Source of the DNA: Opitutaceae bacterium
Lineage (GTDB): Bacteria; Verrucomicrobiota; Verrucomicrobiia; Opitutales; Opitutaceae
Assembly: GCA_030648295.1 (NCBI GenBank)
Contig: JAUSID010000053.1
Location: 1-47,243, forward strand
DNA: 47,243 nt
Reading direction: 5' to 3'
Both the position numbers and the translations under genes were made by a program. The notes beneath the pieces were generated by a model that was not told the DNA's origin, made no database searches, and saw nothing but the letters and a program-made list of their open reading frames with translations. Below are positions 1 to 8,535 of this stretch, one piece after another. Position 1 is the first letter of the stretch, and every line of letters starts with the position of its first letter.

Positions 1-167
1 CCGCATGGATGAAACAGGAGACCGACGCGCCCAACGGCTGGCTCGCGGAGCGATTGAAAATGGGCAGCGCCACCCGCGTGAGCCAGGTCGTCGGTGCCGT
101 CGCGCGGCAACCAACCTCGCCGGCGGCGGAGATTTTTAAACAGTTGAGTGAAAGATTAGCAACCTGA
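1..167 (+). CDS. C-terminal fragment of a RAYT-like (REP-associated tyrosine) transposase
   Basis: An open frame enters from the left edge (first full codon at base 3) and ends at TGA 165-167, giving about 54 residues. The visible part contains NGWLAERLKMGSATRVSQVV, which resembles the helix-turn-helix-like C-terminal tail of IS200-related Y1 transposases of the REP-associated (RAYT) type found in Verrucomicrobiota. The catalytic HUH and Tyr part would lie outside the window, so catalysis cannot be judged. RAYTs are thought to move or maintain short palindromic REP elements, and this window is full of such palindromes. The link is suggestive only. It could instead be another DNA-binding protein with a similar tail. 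Confidence 0.45.
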   Translation, partial: AWMKQETDAPNGWLAERLKMGSATRVSQVVGAVARQPTSPAAEIFKQLSERLAT

Positions 168-220
168 CCCCGTCGTTTTGTTTCGGGCTTCGGTTTTGCG
201 CCGCGCGATATCATGAGCAC

Positions 221-853
221 CTACGAGGGCGGATTCGGCGGCCGGTTCCGCGGACGCAGCCGCCACACCATCAGGGCGACCAGCAACAGGCCGGCCGCAA
301 CCCACACCGTGTACCATTCCGTCCGTGAAAGCGCCGCATTCAGATTCTGGATATCATCGTCAAACTTGAGCCACAGCCAGTGACCGAACCACACGAACAC
401 TGGTGCGCTGACGAGTGCCGCCGCGCCGTCGTAGGTGAGAAACTTGAGATACCCGACTTGCATCGCGCCCGCGGTGCTGAAGACCGGCGCCCGCAGCCCG
501 GGCAGAAACCGCGCGATCAGGAGCACGTAGGACCCGTGCCGGTCGAAGAGCCGCTGCACGCGAGCCTGCTTCTTCGGTGGAAACAGATTGTGCGTTCCCT
601 CCCACGCCAGCAGCCGCGCGCCGTAGTGCCGGCCCAGCAGAAATATGATCGAATCGCCGGCGAGCACGCCGATGTACATGAGCACGGCCGTCGCGATCCA
701 GGAACGCCCGTCGTCCTGCGCCAGCATGCCGGCCACGACGAGTACGATGTCCTCGGGCAGCGGCAGCCCCACGCCGCAAAGCAGCAGCAGGAGGAACGGA
801 CCCCAGAGGGAGAGGGATGATTCCTGTAACAGGTCGAGCAGCGATTCTAACAT
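221..853 (-). CDS. DedA family integral membrane protein
   Basis: A 210-residue polytopic inner-membrane protein of the DedA/SNARE-associated family (PF09335). DedA proteins are needed for membrane homeostasis, and some members flip phospholipids or undecaprenyl phosphate. Visible signatures are GLPLPEDIVLVVAG near residues 29-42 with the acidic pair after the first membrane segment, GRHYGARL near 75-82, and ARFLPGLRAPVFSTAG near 114-129 containing the conserved Arg/Gly/Pro motif. A last hydrophobic segment is near 185-200. The frame stays open upstream to 1012, but that extension is Arg-rich and non-family, so ATG 853 (MLESLLDLLQESSL) is chosen. It stands alone, divergent from the next gene. 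Substrate unknown. Confidence 0.88.
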   Translation of the reverse strand: MLESLLDLLQESSLSLWGPFLLLLLCGVGLPLPEDIVLVVAGMLAQDDGRSWIATAVLMYIGVLAGDSIIFLLGRHYGARLLAWEGTHNLFPPKKQARVQRLFDRHGSYVLLIARFLPGLRAPVFSTAGAMQVGYLKFLTYDGAAALVSAPVFVWFGHWLWLKFDDDIQNLNAALSRTEWYTVWVAAGLLLVALMVWRLRPRNRPPNPPS

Positions 854-904
854 GCCAGGGAGGGCGCTTCTGCATGGATGACCGTCGCAGCCGGCCAGTG
901 CAAG

Positions 905-1100
905 GCGTCGCGCTACGCGCACCGCTTCGCCTTCAAGTGCAGTGGCACGTATTTTCGACCGATGCGCCGCGGAGCGGTGGGTCGGTGAATCAGTGGTCGG
1001 TCGTCGGTGCAATCAGATGGTCGGATGGCCAGACGGTCGGATAATCGCACCAACGCAAAACCCGAAGCTCAGAACCCAGAACCGCGCGCGTAGCGCGACG
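905..1100. repeat. Inverted-repeat-bounded intergenic segment with GGTCGG-rich core
   Basis: GCGTCGCGCTACGCGC at 905-920 is matched in inverse by GCGCGTAGCGCGACG at 1086-1100. Between them, 971-1045 holds irregular GGTCGG / GGTCGTCGG repeats, including AGATGGTCGGATGGCCAG. The 13-base core AGATGGTCGGATG recurs at about 12996-13008. No gene is visible in this gap between the divergent DedA and glycosidase-like genes. Confidence 0.5.
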
Positions 1101-1134
1101 TCTGAACTGGCCATGCGACGGGAAACGCCGTGAC

Positions 1135-2376
1135 ATGATCGGCATGACCGTACTCCGCGCGCCGATTTGGTTTTTCATTTTCGCGGTTGTCGCCAGCCCG
1201 GCCGTCGCGGCCTCGGATGCGAAGATCAACCGTGATCTCGTGCTCGAGATCGACGGCCGGAAAATCTTCCCCATTGGGTTCACGATGCCGCCGCTTCCGG
1301 ACGCCGTGACGCCCGACGGACGAAACGGGATCGAGGAACTTGCCGCGGCGGGTGCGACCTTCATGCGTACGGGCGCGCAGGGCGGCGACTGGAATGAGGC
1401 GATCTTCCAACGCGAGCAAAAGTACCTCGATGCCGCCGCGAAGTACGGGCTCTACTGCATGCCGTTTTTGCGCGAGCGCAGCATGGTCGATTCCGACGCG
1501 AAGGAGGCGCAGCTCCGCGAACTCGTGCGCCGGTTCAAGGATCATCCCGGGCTCGGTGCGTGGAAAGGCGATGACGAACCGGAATGGGGCAAGCGGCCTT
1601 TGCCGCCGCTGATCCGCGCGCGCGAAATCGTGGCGGCTGAGGATCCTCATCATCCGCTCGTCATCATCCACGCGCCACGCGGCACAGTGAGTTCGCTGAA
1701 GCGGTACAATGTCACCGGTGATATCCTCGGGCTGGATATCTATCCGATCGGTTATCCGCCGGGCGCGAATTCGCTGCTGCCGAACAAGCACATCAGCATG
1801 GTCGGCGATTACACGCGAATGATGATCGAGGTGTCGGAACGCAAACAGCCCGTGTGGATGGTGCTCCAAATCGCCTGGAGCGGCGTCATCAAGCCCGGAA
1901 AAACGCTGCGGTTTCCGACCTTTCCGGAGGAGCGGTTCATGACCTATCACGCCATCATCAACGGTGCGCGCGGCCTGTTGTACTTCGGCGGCGGGCTCGA
2001 GTCATCGCTCTCAGAGGCAGACAGGAAGTTCGGCTGGAACTGGACGTTCTGGCGGCGTGTGCTGCGTCCGGTCATCGAGGAGATCGGTACCCACAGTCCG
2101 CTGTATCCGGCGCTCGTTTCCGCGGATTCGAAACTCCCAATCACGACGCAATCTGCGGGAATCGAATTGTGCGCGCGCGAGGTGAACGGCGAACTGTTCG
2201 TGCTCGCTTGCAAACGCGAAGGCGAAGCGGTGAACGCGCAGTTCACCGGGTTGCCCGCATCGGCCGGAGTGGGCGAGGTGCTTTACGAGTCACCCCGCAA
2301 GGTCGAGGCGAAGGCGGGCGTGTTCACCGACTGGTTCGCGCCGTTCGAGGTGCACGTTTACCGGTTCAAAATCTGA
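1135..2376 (+). CDS. Secreted TIM-barrel glycosidase-like protein
   Basis: 413 residues starting with an N-terminal signal peptide (hydrophobic stretch near 10-26, likely cleavage after AVAA), so exported. The mature part begins with the substrate-type segment LEIDGRKIFPIGFTMPP and contains GAWKGDDEPEWGKR near 141-154, where the Asp-Glu-Pro-Glu cluster resembles the acid/base region of GH2/GH5/GH42-type beta/alpha barrels. MVLQIAWSG and YHAIINGARGLLYFGGG further on also fit a (beta/alpha)8 fold, and the last 90 residues look like a beta-sandwich. A second in-frame ATG at 1144 is also possible as start. No named family can be assigned with certainty. The neighbouring sugar cluster supports a carbohydrate role. 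Both the glycosidase call and the catalytic residues are inference. Confidence 0.55.
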   Translation: MIGMTVLRAPIWFFIFAVVASPAVAASDAKINRDLVLEIDGRKIFPIGFTMPPLPDAVTPDGRNGIEELAAAGATFMRTGAQGGDWNEAIFQREQKYLDAAAKYGLYCMPFLRERSMVDSDAKEAQLRELVRRFKDHPGLGAWKGDDEPEWGKRPLPPLIRAREIVAAEDPHHPLVIIHAPRGTVSSLKRYNVTGDILGLDIYPIGYPPGANSLLPNKHISMVGDYTRMMIEVSERKQPVWMVLQIAWSGVIKPGKTLRFPTFPEERFMTYHAIINGARGLLYFGGGLESSLSEADRKFGWNWTFWRRVLRPVIEEIGTHSPLYPALVSADSKLPITTQSAGIELCAREVNGELFVLACKREGEAVNAQFTGLPASAGVGEVLYESPRKVEAKAGVFTDWFAPFEVHVYRFKI

Positions 2377-2380
2377 TTCC

Positions 2381-2488
2381 TGGGAGCGCGGGCATCTTGC
2401 CCGCAATGAAAACTCCCTCGAACGAACCCATTGCGGGCGAGACCCGCCTTCGCCGAAGGCTTCGGCGGGCAGGACGCCCGCGCTCCCA
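2381..2488. repeat. Palindromic element, family A (TGGGAGCGCGGGC ends)
   Basis: TGGGAGCGCGGGC at 2381-2393 pairs with GCCCGCGCTCCCA at 2476-2488, and the interior contains nested hairpins. The element fills the gap between two convergent genes. A second copy is at 21275-21333 and a half copy at 45599-45611, also between convergent genes. The stem-loop could act as a bidirectional terminator, although no T-run follows it. Confidence 0.75.
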
Positions 2489-2503
2489 GGCTCCGATTCG
2501 TGT

Positions 2504-3349
2504 CTACCGCAACGTCTTCTTCAGGAACTTGAGGCCCTTCACCGCGATGTCGTTCCGGTTCGGCTCGATCTTCCGCCAGATGGCGGCGGCGCGCGCGATG
2601 ACCTTCACGTCGGTCGTGAACGACTCGATGACGACGTCGCCCTTGTAGCCGACGGACTTCAGCGCCTTCGCGATCGATTTCCAGTCAATGTGGTCGCCGC
2701 CGGGCGTGCCGCGGTCGCTGCCGCAGGCGTGGAAATGACCGAGGTTGCGACCGGCCTTCCGGATCGCGGCGGCTTGATCCTTCTGCTCGATGTTCATGTG
2801 GAACGTGTCGAGGTGGAGCTTCACGGCGGGCGAGCCGACCGCCTTCAGCAGTTTCAATCCCTGGTCGCAGGTGTTGAGGAAGTCCGTTTCGAACCGGTTC
2901 AGCGGCTCGATGCAAATCGTGACGCCTTTCGCCTCCGCGTGTTTCGCGAGCACCTTCAGGTTTTTGACCACGAGGTCCCACTCGACCTTCTGCTGCGCCG
3001 GCTCGACCGCGTCGGCCTTGCCGACGACCGAATACACCGGACCGATCAGCCGCGGGCAGCCGAGCTCGACCGCCTGATCAACCAGCGCGGTGCAGTAATC
3101 CATCGCCGTCTTCTGCTCCGCGTCCGTCCCGCGGAAATCACGGCCCGGGCCCATGGCCGCGCAAATGCTGCCGATGGCGAGCCCGGCTTTTTCCGCCGCC
3201 GCCCGCACCTTGGCGGGATCGATATGCGACGGGTCCTCGATGGGAATCTCGACGGTGTCGAAGCCCCAGCGCTTGAAGGTGCCGAAGAGCTTCGTGCTCT
3301 CGGTCGTGAATGGGGACGTGAACAGGAATGTGTTGATGCCGAATCTCAT
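2504..3349 (-). CDS. D-tagatose/D-psicose 3-epimerase-like TIM barrel
   Basis: 281 residues, the usual length for ketose 3-epimerases of the xylose-isomerase-like superfamily (PF01261). These enzymes invert C3 of free ketohexoses using a metal held by Glu-Asp-His-Glu. All four are visible: E148 in CIEPLNRFET, D181 in HLDTFHMNIE, H207 in GHFHACGSDR and E242 in VVIESF. These motifs match the D-psicose/D-tagatose 3-epimerase subgroup better than hydroxypyruvate isomerase or inosose dehydratase. No signal peptide is seen, so it is cytosolic. ATG 3349 is chosen because the frame upstream encodes no recognisable sequence. The start has a pyrimidine-rich leader without a Shine-Dalgarno. It is the last gene of the minus-strand sugar cluster. 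The exact ketose is unknown. Confidence 0.8.
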   Translation of the reverse strand: MRFGINTFLFTSPFTTESTKLFGTFKRWGFDTVEIPIEDPSHIDPAKVRAAAEKAGLAIGSICAAMGPGRDFRGTDAEQKTAMDYCTALVDQAVELGCPRLIGPVYSVVGKADAVEPAQQKVEWDLVVKNLKVLAKHAEAKGVTICIEPLNRFETDFLNTCDQGLKLLKAVGSPAVKLHLDTFHMNIEQKDQAAAIRKAGRNLGHFHACGSDRGTPGGDHIDWKSIAKALKSVGYKGDVVIESFTTDVKVIARAAAIWRKIEPNRNDIAVKGLKFLKKTLR

Positions 3350-3421
3350 GGTGGTTGGGGAAGAACGTTGAAACGGATTGGAGGCGAAATGCCGAGCATG
3401 TTTGCAACGATTCCAACCCCG

Positions 3422-3507
3422 GAATTTTACAGGAGCAAACGGAGGAAACGGAGAGGACAAGGTTTCCGTCGTGCCCGCTCCGTTCCCTCTGTTGCCTCCT
3501 GTTGAAT
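3422..3507. repeat. Palindromic element, family B (GAATTTTACAGGAG ends)
   Basis: GAATTTTACAGGAG at 3422-3435 is answered by CTCCTGTTGAAT at about 3497-3508, with purine-rich then pyrimidine-rich arms between. A second copy is at 30229-30313. It lies in the 362-base gap 3350-3711, where no gene is visible. The rest of the gap holds a small hairpin around 3620-3645 (CGCCGCCAAAGGCGGG region). Confidence 0.65.
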
Positions 3508-3711
3508 GGTTTGGTGCCGCGCGGTATCTGAGGAAACCCACCCCGTCGCTTCGCGACACCCCTCGCGAGCGAGGTTTTGGGCATTTCATCTTTCTCGTTC
3601 TCTTAATCCCTGGTCGCCTACGGCGCCGCCAAAGGCGGGTAAACTTTCTCTTTCTCTCGCGTTGGAAGGATGCGGCGAGACGTGGGTGTGTTGCTCAAAC
3701 GCCTCCGGCGC

Positions 3712-4740
3712 TCACTCCACCGCGACCATCGCCTTGATTACGCCGGTCTCGGGTTTCAGCCAGCCGGGGAACTGCGCAATCATGTCGTCGAACCCGGCGC
3801 GGTGCGTGATCCACGGCTTCGTGTCGATCTTGCCGTCCTCGATCAGCTTGATGATCCGCGCGAAATCCCGCGACAGCGCGTTCCGCGAGCCCATGACGGT
3901 GAGCTCGCGACGGTGCATGATGGGCGCGTGGGGGAAGGTCAGCTCCTGCTGCGTGATTCCCACGTAGACGAGCCTGCCGCCGAACGCACAGTAGGCGAGC
4001 GCCTGGCTCATCGATTTGTCGTGACCGGTCGCATCGATGACCACGTCGGCCAGCTGACCGCGCGTGACCTCCTCGAGCCGCTTCAATTCGGAGCCGTCGC
4101 CCCGCGCGACGATCGTGTGATCCACGTGCAGCTGGTCGCGGCAGAACGCCAGCCGACCCTCATTGATGTCGAGCACGATGCAGGTCGCGCCCGCGACCTT
4201 GACGAATTCGATCGCCGAAAGCCCAATCGGACCGGCGCCGATCACAAGGACATGGTGCCCCGGCTGGACGCCGCCGCGATCGACCGCGTGGCAGCCAATC
4301 GCGAGCGTCTCGACCAGCGCGAGCTGCTCGTAGCTGAGCTTCCGCGAAACGTGGAGTTTTCGCGCGGGGAGGAGCATGCGCTCGCACATGCCGCCATCGC
4401 ACATTACCCCGAGCGTCTGGTTCGTCTCGCAGCAATTGGTCAACCCGCGCCGGCACGCGTAGCAGCGCTGGCAGTTCAGGTACGGTTCGACCGAGCAGCG
4501 GTCGCCCGGCTGCACGTTGGTCACGCCCTCGCCGACGGCGATCACCTCGACCCCCAGTTCGTGCCCGGGAATCCGCGGATACGAGTAAAAGGGCATCTTG
4601 CCCATGAACCCGCCGTAATCCGTCCCGCAAATACCGATGCGGTGGATGCGCAGCAGCGCCTCGCCCGGGCCCGGTGCCTTCGGCTCGGCGATGTCGAGCG
4701 GACGAAACGACTGCGGTTTTTCAAGTTGGATGGCTTTCAT
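3712..4740 (-). CDS. Zinc-dependent medium-chain alcohol/polyol dehydrogenase
   Basis: 342 residues of the MDR zinc dehydrogenase family (sorbitol / threonine / L-idonate dehydrogenase type), which oxidise a secondary alcohol of a sugar, polyol or sugar acid with NAD(P). Catalytic zinc ligands are C38 (GICGTD) and H60-E61 (GHE). The structural zinc Cys set is C90, C93, C96 and C104. The Rossmann motif VIGAGPIGLS is near 166-175. Its ATG overlaps the stop of the upstream FAD oxidoreductase by 4 bases (ATGA), which indicates translational coupling. In this cluster a role in oxidising a rare sugar or sugar acid is likely. The substrate cannot be read from sequence. Confidence 0.85.
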   Translation of the reverse strand: MKAIQLEKPQSFRPLDIAEPKAPGPGEALLRIHRIGICGTDYGGFMGKMPFYSYPRIPGHELGVEVIAVGEGVTNVQPGDRCSVEPYLNCQRCYACRRGLTNCCETNQTLGVMCDGGMCERMLLPARKLHVSRKLSYEQLALVETLAIGCHAVDRGGVQPGHHVLVIGAGPIGLSAIEFVKVAGATCIVLDINEGRLAFCRDQLHVDHTIVARGDGSELKRLEEVTRGQLADVVIDATGHDKSMSQALAYCAFGGRLVYVGITQQELTFPHAPIMHRRELTVMGSRNALSRDFARIIKLIEDGKIDTKPWITHRAGFDDMIAQFPGWLKPETGVIKAMVAVE

Positions 4741-6797
4741 GGTAAAGAGGGATTCGGGAGCGGACCGAGAAACTGGACCGCATCGACGGAAACGAATCCG
4801 TCGGTGCCGGCGTTGTCGACGCCGACCACGGCCGGCTTTTCCGCGGTAAAGCGAAATATGCCAACGGAGACGAAGTGCTGCCCGAGCGGCGGCGCGAGCT
4901 TTTCGTTCACGCGGACGGACGCGATGCCGTCCGCATGCTCGATCGTGACGGGTACGGCGCTGGCGCGATTCGGCGCCGCGGTGTAGGCGAATCGCACCTC
5001 GTAACGGCCGGTTTGTGGCAAAGCGACGGTGAAGCGCGCGGCCTTTTCTCCCTTGCCCGAGTTGCCGTCATGCCGGCTGCCGAGTTCGATCGGCGTGCCG
5101 TAGCCGCTTGCGACCCAGCTGCCCCTGTATTCCGCGGCCTCGTCATCGATGACGATCCCAGCAAGCGTGGTCACGGAGGTACCGGGCACGGCGAATTCCA
5201 GTACGGCCTTCTGCTCCCGCAGTTTCGCCTGCAGCGCTGCGACGTCAACCTCCTGGACCGGCACGTGGCCTGCGAGCGCGAGCAACGCCGCGACGCCGCT
5301 GGCATGTCCGAGCGCCATGTATTGCGGCTCCATGCGAAGTGAACAGTAGGCGATGTGCGAGGCGGACGCGCAGACGGGCACGAGGAGGTTTGCGCACTCG
5401 GCGCGGCGCGGCGTGATACAGCGGTACGGAATCTGATACGGCCGCACCCGCGCATCCTCGAACGAGCCTTCGTCCGTCACGGAACCGTCGGCTGTGACCA
5501 CCCGCTGGACGATGTGGCAGTCGATCACGAACGAGCCCATGCCGATCGAGTCGGGCTTTGGGGTCGCCTTTTGCAGGTCCTGCTGGGTGAGCACCGCCGC
5601 GCCCACCATTCGCCGCGCCTCGCGCACGTAGAGCGCGTACGGCCAGTGGCCGTTGTCGACGAATTCGTCGCGGCACAACCCCCACGCATTGGTTTCGTCG
5701 CGCAGCCGCGCGGGGACGCGCTCGTCGTGGCCGACAAACCAGAGCATGCCCTGGATGTAATCGACGTGGTCCCGCCAAATCTGGTCACGCGTCGCGTAAT
5801 CGCCATCGGGATACGAGACATTGCCGCCGGGATAATCCGTGGAGAAGAGTCCCTGGGCATTGAGATCGAATTTTCCATTGGCGACGTCGCCGAGATGAAA
5901 CAACCGGCCAAAGCGCACGCCGGGAAACTCGCGGATGAGTCGCAGGAGCAGTTCGTAGCGCGTGGGATCGTATCGTGCCGGCTTGGGAAACGGGACGCGG
6001 TTGGCCGGGTTGCGCGTGACGACGAGGCGAAAGTTATATGCCTGCGTGAGTCCGTCGGCGCCGCCGGCCGGGGCGCGTGCTTCATTCACCCCGGAAATCA
6101 GTCGCCCCGCATCGTCGCGCGCGGAAATTTTCGCCGGCGTGCCGTGCACGTAGTGCGGGCCCTTGCCGCCGAGGCACGAACACTCGCTGCCCATTATTTC
6201 CGGCGTCTGCGGCCGGACCGGCATCGGGAGGAATCCCGCGAGCGATTCGCCGTAGGTGTCGCGACCTTCGCGGCCGACGACGCAGCTCACGCCGGCCCTC
6301 GGCATCAGATCGCCCTCGTAGGTCGCGTCGATGAAGACGGAGCCGGTGTATTCCGTCCCGTCCTCGGTCGTGCAGCGAACGATCCGGTTGCGGTCGCGGA
6401 CCACGGTGGCGAGTCGCTGGCCGGTGACCACGTGGACTTTCGCCTCGGCGAGCATGGCCCGAAACGTCGCGAGGTTCACGTGCGGTTCGGCGAACCACAT
6501 GGGCGTGCCCGGCTTGCTCGCGGCCGCGCGGGCGAAGAATTCGCGGGCGAATCCGCCGATGACCTTCTCGTTGCCGACATCGGTCCGCGTGAGCCCGCCC
6601 GTTACCATGCCGCCAATCCAGCGTGTCGGTTCAATCACCACGACGGACGCCCCGCCCCGCGCCGCCGTGATTCCGGCGGCGATGCCGGCCGGCGTGCCAC
6701 CATAGATGACGACGTCGAACGTTTTTGCCTGGGCCGGCGACGTGGCGAGAAGCAGCGCGACGAGCAGCACTGCGGAATAGCGGCGGAAATCGCACAT
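4737..6797 (-). CDS. Exported FAD-dependent oxidoreductase with C-terminal beta-sandwich
   Basis: 686 residues. A signal peptide (residues 1-24, ending SPAQA) is followed immediately by a GG-doublet dinucleotide fold, VVIYGGTPAGIAAG, then GGASVVVIEPTRWIGGMVTGG, typical of the FAD_oxidored family (PF12831). The flavin domain runs to about residue 545 with ATYEGDLMPRAGV and the closing segment YMALGHASGVAALLA. The last 130 residues (from GSWVASGYGTP) resemble the golvesin / xanthan-lyase carbohydrate-binding-like domain. Such proteins occur in polysaccharide-degrading Verrucomicrobiota, Planctomycetota and Bacteroidota and probably oxidise sugars in the periplasm; this role is inference. Its stop overlaps the start of the zinc dehydrogenase, so the two are probably co-translated. 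Confidence 0.8.
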   Translation of the reverse strand: MCDFRRYSAVLLVALLLATSPAQAKTFDVVIYGGTPAGIAAGITAARGGASVVVIEPTRWIGGMVTGGLTRTDVGNEKVIGGFAREFFARAAASKPGTPMWFAEPHVNLATFRAMLAEAKVHVVTGQRLATVVRDRNRIVRCTTEDGTEYTGSVFIDATYEGDLMPRAGVSCVVGREGRDTYGESLAGFLPMPVRPQTPEIMGSECSCLGGKGPHYVHGTPAKISARDDAGRLISGVNEARAPAGGADGLTQAYNFRLVVTRNPANRVPFPKPARYDPTRYELLLRLIREFPGVRFGRLFHLGDVANGKFDLNAQGLFSTDYPGGNVSYPDGDYATRDQIWRDHVDYIQGMLWFVGHDERVPARLRDETNAWGLCRDEFVDNGHWPYALYVREARRMVGAAVLTQQDLQKATPKPDSIGMGSFVIDCHIVQRVVTADGSVTDEGSFEDARVRPYQIPYRCITPRRAECANLLVPVCASASHIAYCSLRMEPQYMALGHASGVAALLALAGHVPVQEVDVAALQAKLREQKAVLEFAVPGTSVTTLAGIVIDDEAAEYRGSWVASGYGTPIELGSRHDGNSGKGEKAARFTVALPQTGRYEVRFAYTAAPNRASAVPVTIEHADGIASVRVNEKLAPPLGQHFVSVGIFRFTAEKPAVVGVDNAGTDGFVSVDAVQFLGPLPNPSLP

Positions 6798-6830
6798 GGG
6801 CGATTATCGGCCGAAGCACGCCAACCGGGT

Positions 6831-6904
6831 GTAGCAGCCGACGTGAGGAGGCTGGCGCGTGCACATCGCACCGGGTTCACCAGCCTCGTTACCTCGGCTG
6901 CTAC
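6831..6904. repeat. Palindromic element, family C (GTAGCAGCCG ends)
   Basis: GTAGCAGCCGACGTGAGGAG at 6831-6850 is followed by CCAGCCTCGTTACCTCGGCT and CTAC ending at 6904, a near-complete 74-base hairpin. It occupies the gap between the FAD oxidoreductase and the aldo/keto reductase. Only one copy is seen in this window. Confidence 0.65.
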
Positions 6905-6941
6905 CCGGAGTGTCTGCGTGCACCTGCATCGCGGCGCGTCG

Positions 6942-7874
6942 CTAATTGTTTTCCGGCAGCCCCTCGAGGTGCCCGAGGTTTTTCACCGGGGCGAAGATCG
7001 CCTGCACCTCGGCGAGCAACTGCCGATCGATCGGCTCCGCCGCCCACTGTGCCCACTTGCGAATGTTGTCCGGGTTCGCGCTGCCCGCGACCGTGGTCGT
7101 GATGTCCGGATGCTCGAGCGAGAACTGGAGCGCCAGTTTCGCGATGTCGACGCCCTTGCCCGCGCAGTGCGCCGCCGCTTTTCGCGCCGCCGCCTTCACC
7201 TTCTCCGGCTCCTTCAACCACGCCGGCAGCGGTGCGTTCGTGAGCAGCCGCGCGCTGAACGGCCCGGCGCTCATGACGCCGACGCCCCTGGCCGTGAGAT
7301 ACGGGACAATTTCGTCGGCAAACCGCGTGTTTTGCAGCGTGTATTGGTTGTAGCTCAGCACGCAGTCGACCTTCGTCTGATCGAGGATGAACCGGAAAAT
7401 CTTCATCGGGTAGCCGCTGAACCCGATGTAGCGGACCTTGCCCGACTGCTGGATTTTGCGGAGCGCGGGAATTGTCTCGTCGACGATCTGCTGCATCGGG
7501 ACGAACTCGATGTCGTGGCAGAGAATGATGTCGAGGTGATCGGTGCCGAGTCGGTGCAGGGAGACGTCGACACTTTCGGCGACCCGCTTCGCCGAGAAGT
7601 CGAAGTGCTTGAGATCGTAACGCCCGAGCTTTGTGCAAAGCGTGTAGCTCTCGCGGGGCACGCCGCGCAGCGCGATCCCGAGCAGGACTTCGCTCATGCC
7701 GCGGCCGTAAAACGGCGAGGTGTCGATGAAGTTGAGTCCGCAGTCGAGCGCCACGCGGACGCTTTTCACGGCTTCCTCGAATGTCACGCTGCGAAATTCA
7801 GCGCCGAGCGAGCTGGCGCCAAAACTTAGAATCGGAAGCTGGAGATCAGTCTGGCCAAGGCGGCGGGTTTGCAT
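6942..7874 (-). CDS. Aldo/keto reductase, L-galactose/L-fucose dehydrogenase-like
   Basis: 310 residues, full-length AKR. The catalytic tetrad is D51 (NFIDTSPFYGRG), Y56, K82 (CTKLGR) and H120 (IILCHDIEF). The segment SVDVSLHRLGTDHLDIILCH, then QIVDETIPALRKIQQSGKVR and LSYNQYTLQNT, closely follows plant and bacterial L-galactose dehydrogenases, which oxidise L-galactose or L-fucose to the 1,4- or 1,5-lactone with NAD(P). The gene lies two genes from the FAD enzyme and next to a FucU-type mutarotase that would supply the right anomer, so an oxidative L-fucose or L-galactose route is the best guess. Cytosolic. No Shine-Dalgarno is evident before ATG 7874. Confidence 0.83.
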   Translation of the reverse strand: MQTRRLGQTDLQLPILSFGASSLGAEFRSVTFEEAVKSVRVALDCGLNFIDTSPFYGRGMSEVLLGIALRGVPRESYTLCTKLGRYDLKHFDFSAKRVAESVDVSLHRLGTDHLDIILCHDIEFVPMQQIVDETIPALRKIQQSGKVRYIGFSGYPMKIFRFILDQTKVDCVLSYNQYTLQNTRFADEIVPYLTARGVGVMSAGPFSARLLTNAPLPAWLKEPEKVKAAARKAAAHCAGKGVDIAKLALQFSLEHPDITTTVAGSANPDNIRKWAQWAAEPIDRQLLAEVQAIFAPVKNLGHLEGLPENN

Positions 7875-7910
7875 GGAGAGAATTTTGAATTCCTAAGCCC
7901 CGACCAGGCC

Positions 7911-7940
7911 AACCGCGAATGAACACGAATGAACGCGAAT
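7911..7940. repeat. Partial element, family D (AACCGCGAATG end)
   Basis: AACCGCGAATGAACACGAAT and a further GAACGCGAAT stand upstream of the aldo/keto reductase. They match the terminal repeat of the 148-base elements at 22566-22713 and 37646-37792. The other end is absent, so this is a solo terminus or a remnant. Confidence 0.55.
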
Positions 7941-8046
7941 CTCAGCGGACAGGAGGAATGGTCGGCGGCGCGAGTTAAAGATTGCAGAGCGTAGGTTGTG
8001 TTGGGTTGTCCTGGGTCGAAAACTTGCCACTCGTCACCTGTCACTT

Positions 8047-8496
8047 TTAGCCGCCCGTCCGGCATCCCACGGTCAGCAGGACGTTGGCCCACAAGGCCTG
8101 ATCGGCGGTTTGGATTGTCAGCACGTGGTCGGGGCTTTCGACGTGTTTGTAGAAATCCCACTTTAGAACGGGCTCGAGTTTCAGTTTCGTGCCGGCCGCG
8201 GCGAGCGCCGCGCGATATTCGTTCCACACCGGCGGCTCGCCCTTTTGCGCATACGGATCGTCGGGGGGAATCCCCATCGTGTTCACCTGATCCACCGGCA
8301 CGGCGCTGAGCAGTGCGCGAAGGACCTGGACGACCGTGACGACACCGGGGCTCAGGTTGAGCGAGATCAGCTCGGCATTGGGCCCGCGCTTGGTTGAGGC
8401 GGGGTAATTCCCGTCGGCGATCAGGATCTTCGCGTGGTGGCCGGCGCGGGCGACGACGCGGAGGATTTCGGGGTGAATGAGTGTGGTCTTGAGCAT
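8047..8496 (-). CDS. RbsD/FucU family sugar mutarotase, L-fucose mutarotase-like
   Basis: 149 residues of the RbsD/FucU family, which interconvert anomers of free fucose or ribose so that the next enzyme gets its preferred form. The start MLKTTLIHPEILRVVARAGH fits FucU, with the catalytic-site His at 20-21 followed by KILIADGNYPAS. The C-terminal DFYKHVESPDHVLTIQTAD aligns with the FucU segment that holds the catalytic Tyr. Several residues differ from Escherichia coli FucU (NYP for HFP), so the sugar may not be fucose. Co-directional with the aldo/keto reductase downstream (172-base gap), which supports joint action on a free aldose. Confidence 0.8.
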   Translation of the reverse strand: MLKTTLIHPEILRVVARAGHHAKILIADGNYPASTKRGPNAELISLNLSPGVVTVVQVLRALLSAVPVDQVNTMGIPPDDPYAQKGEPPVWNEYRAALAAAGTKLKLEPVLKWDFYKHVESPDHVLTIQTADQALWANVLLTVGCRTGG

Positions 8497-8535
8497 GACG
8501 TGAAAAACCAGCGAGTCGCCGCCTCAGAGCAATTC

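Noticed and set aside
5355-7829. 824-codon plus-strand open frame
   Set aside because: It overlaps the FAD oxidoreductase and aldo/keto reductase in antisense and crosses their gap; composition is Arg/His-rich and no domain is visible.
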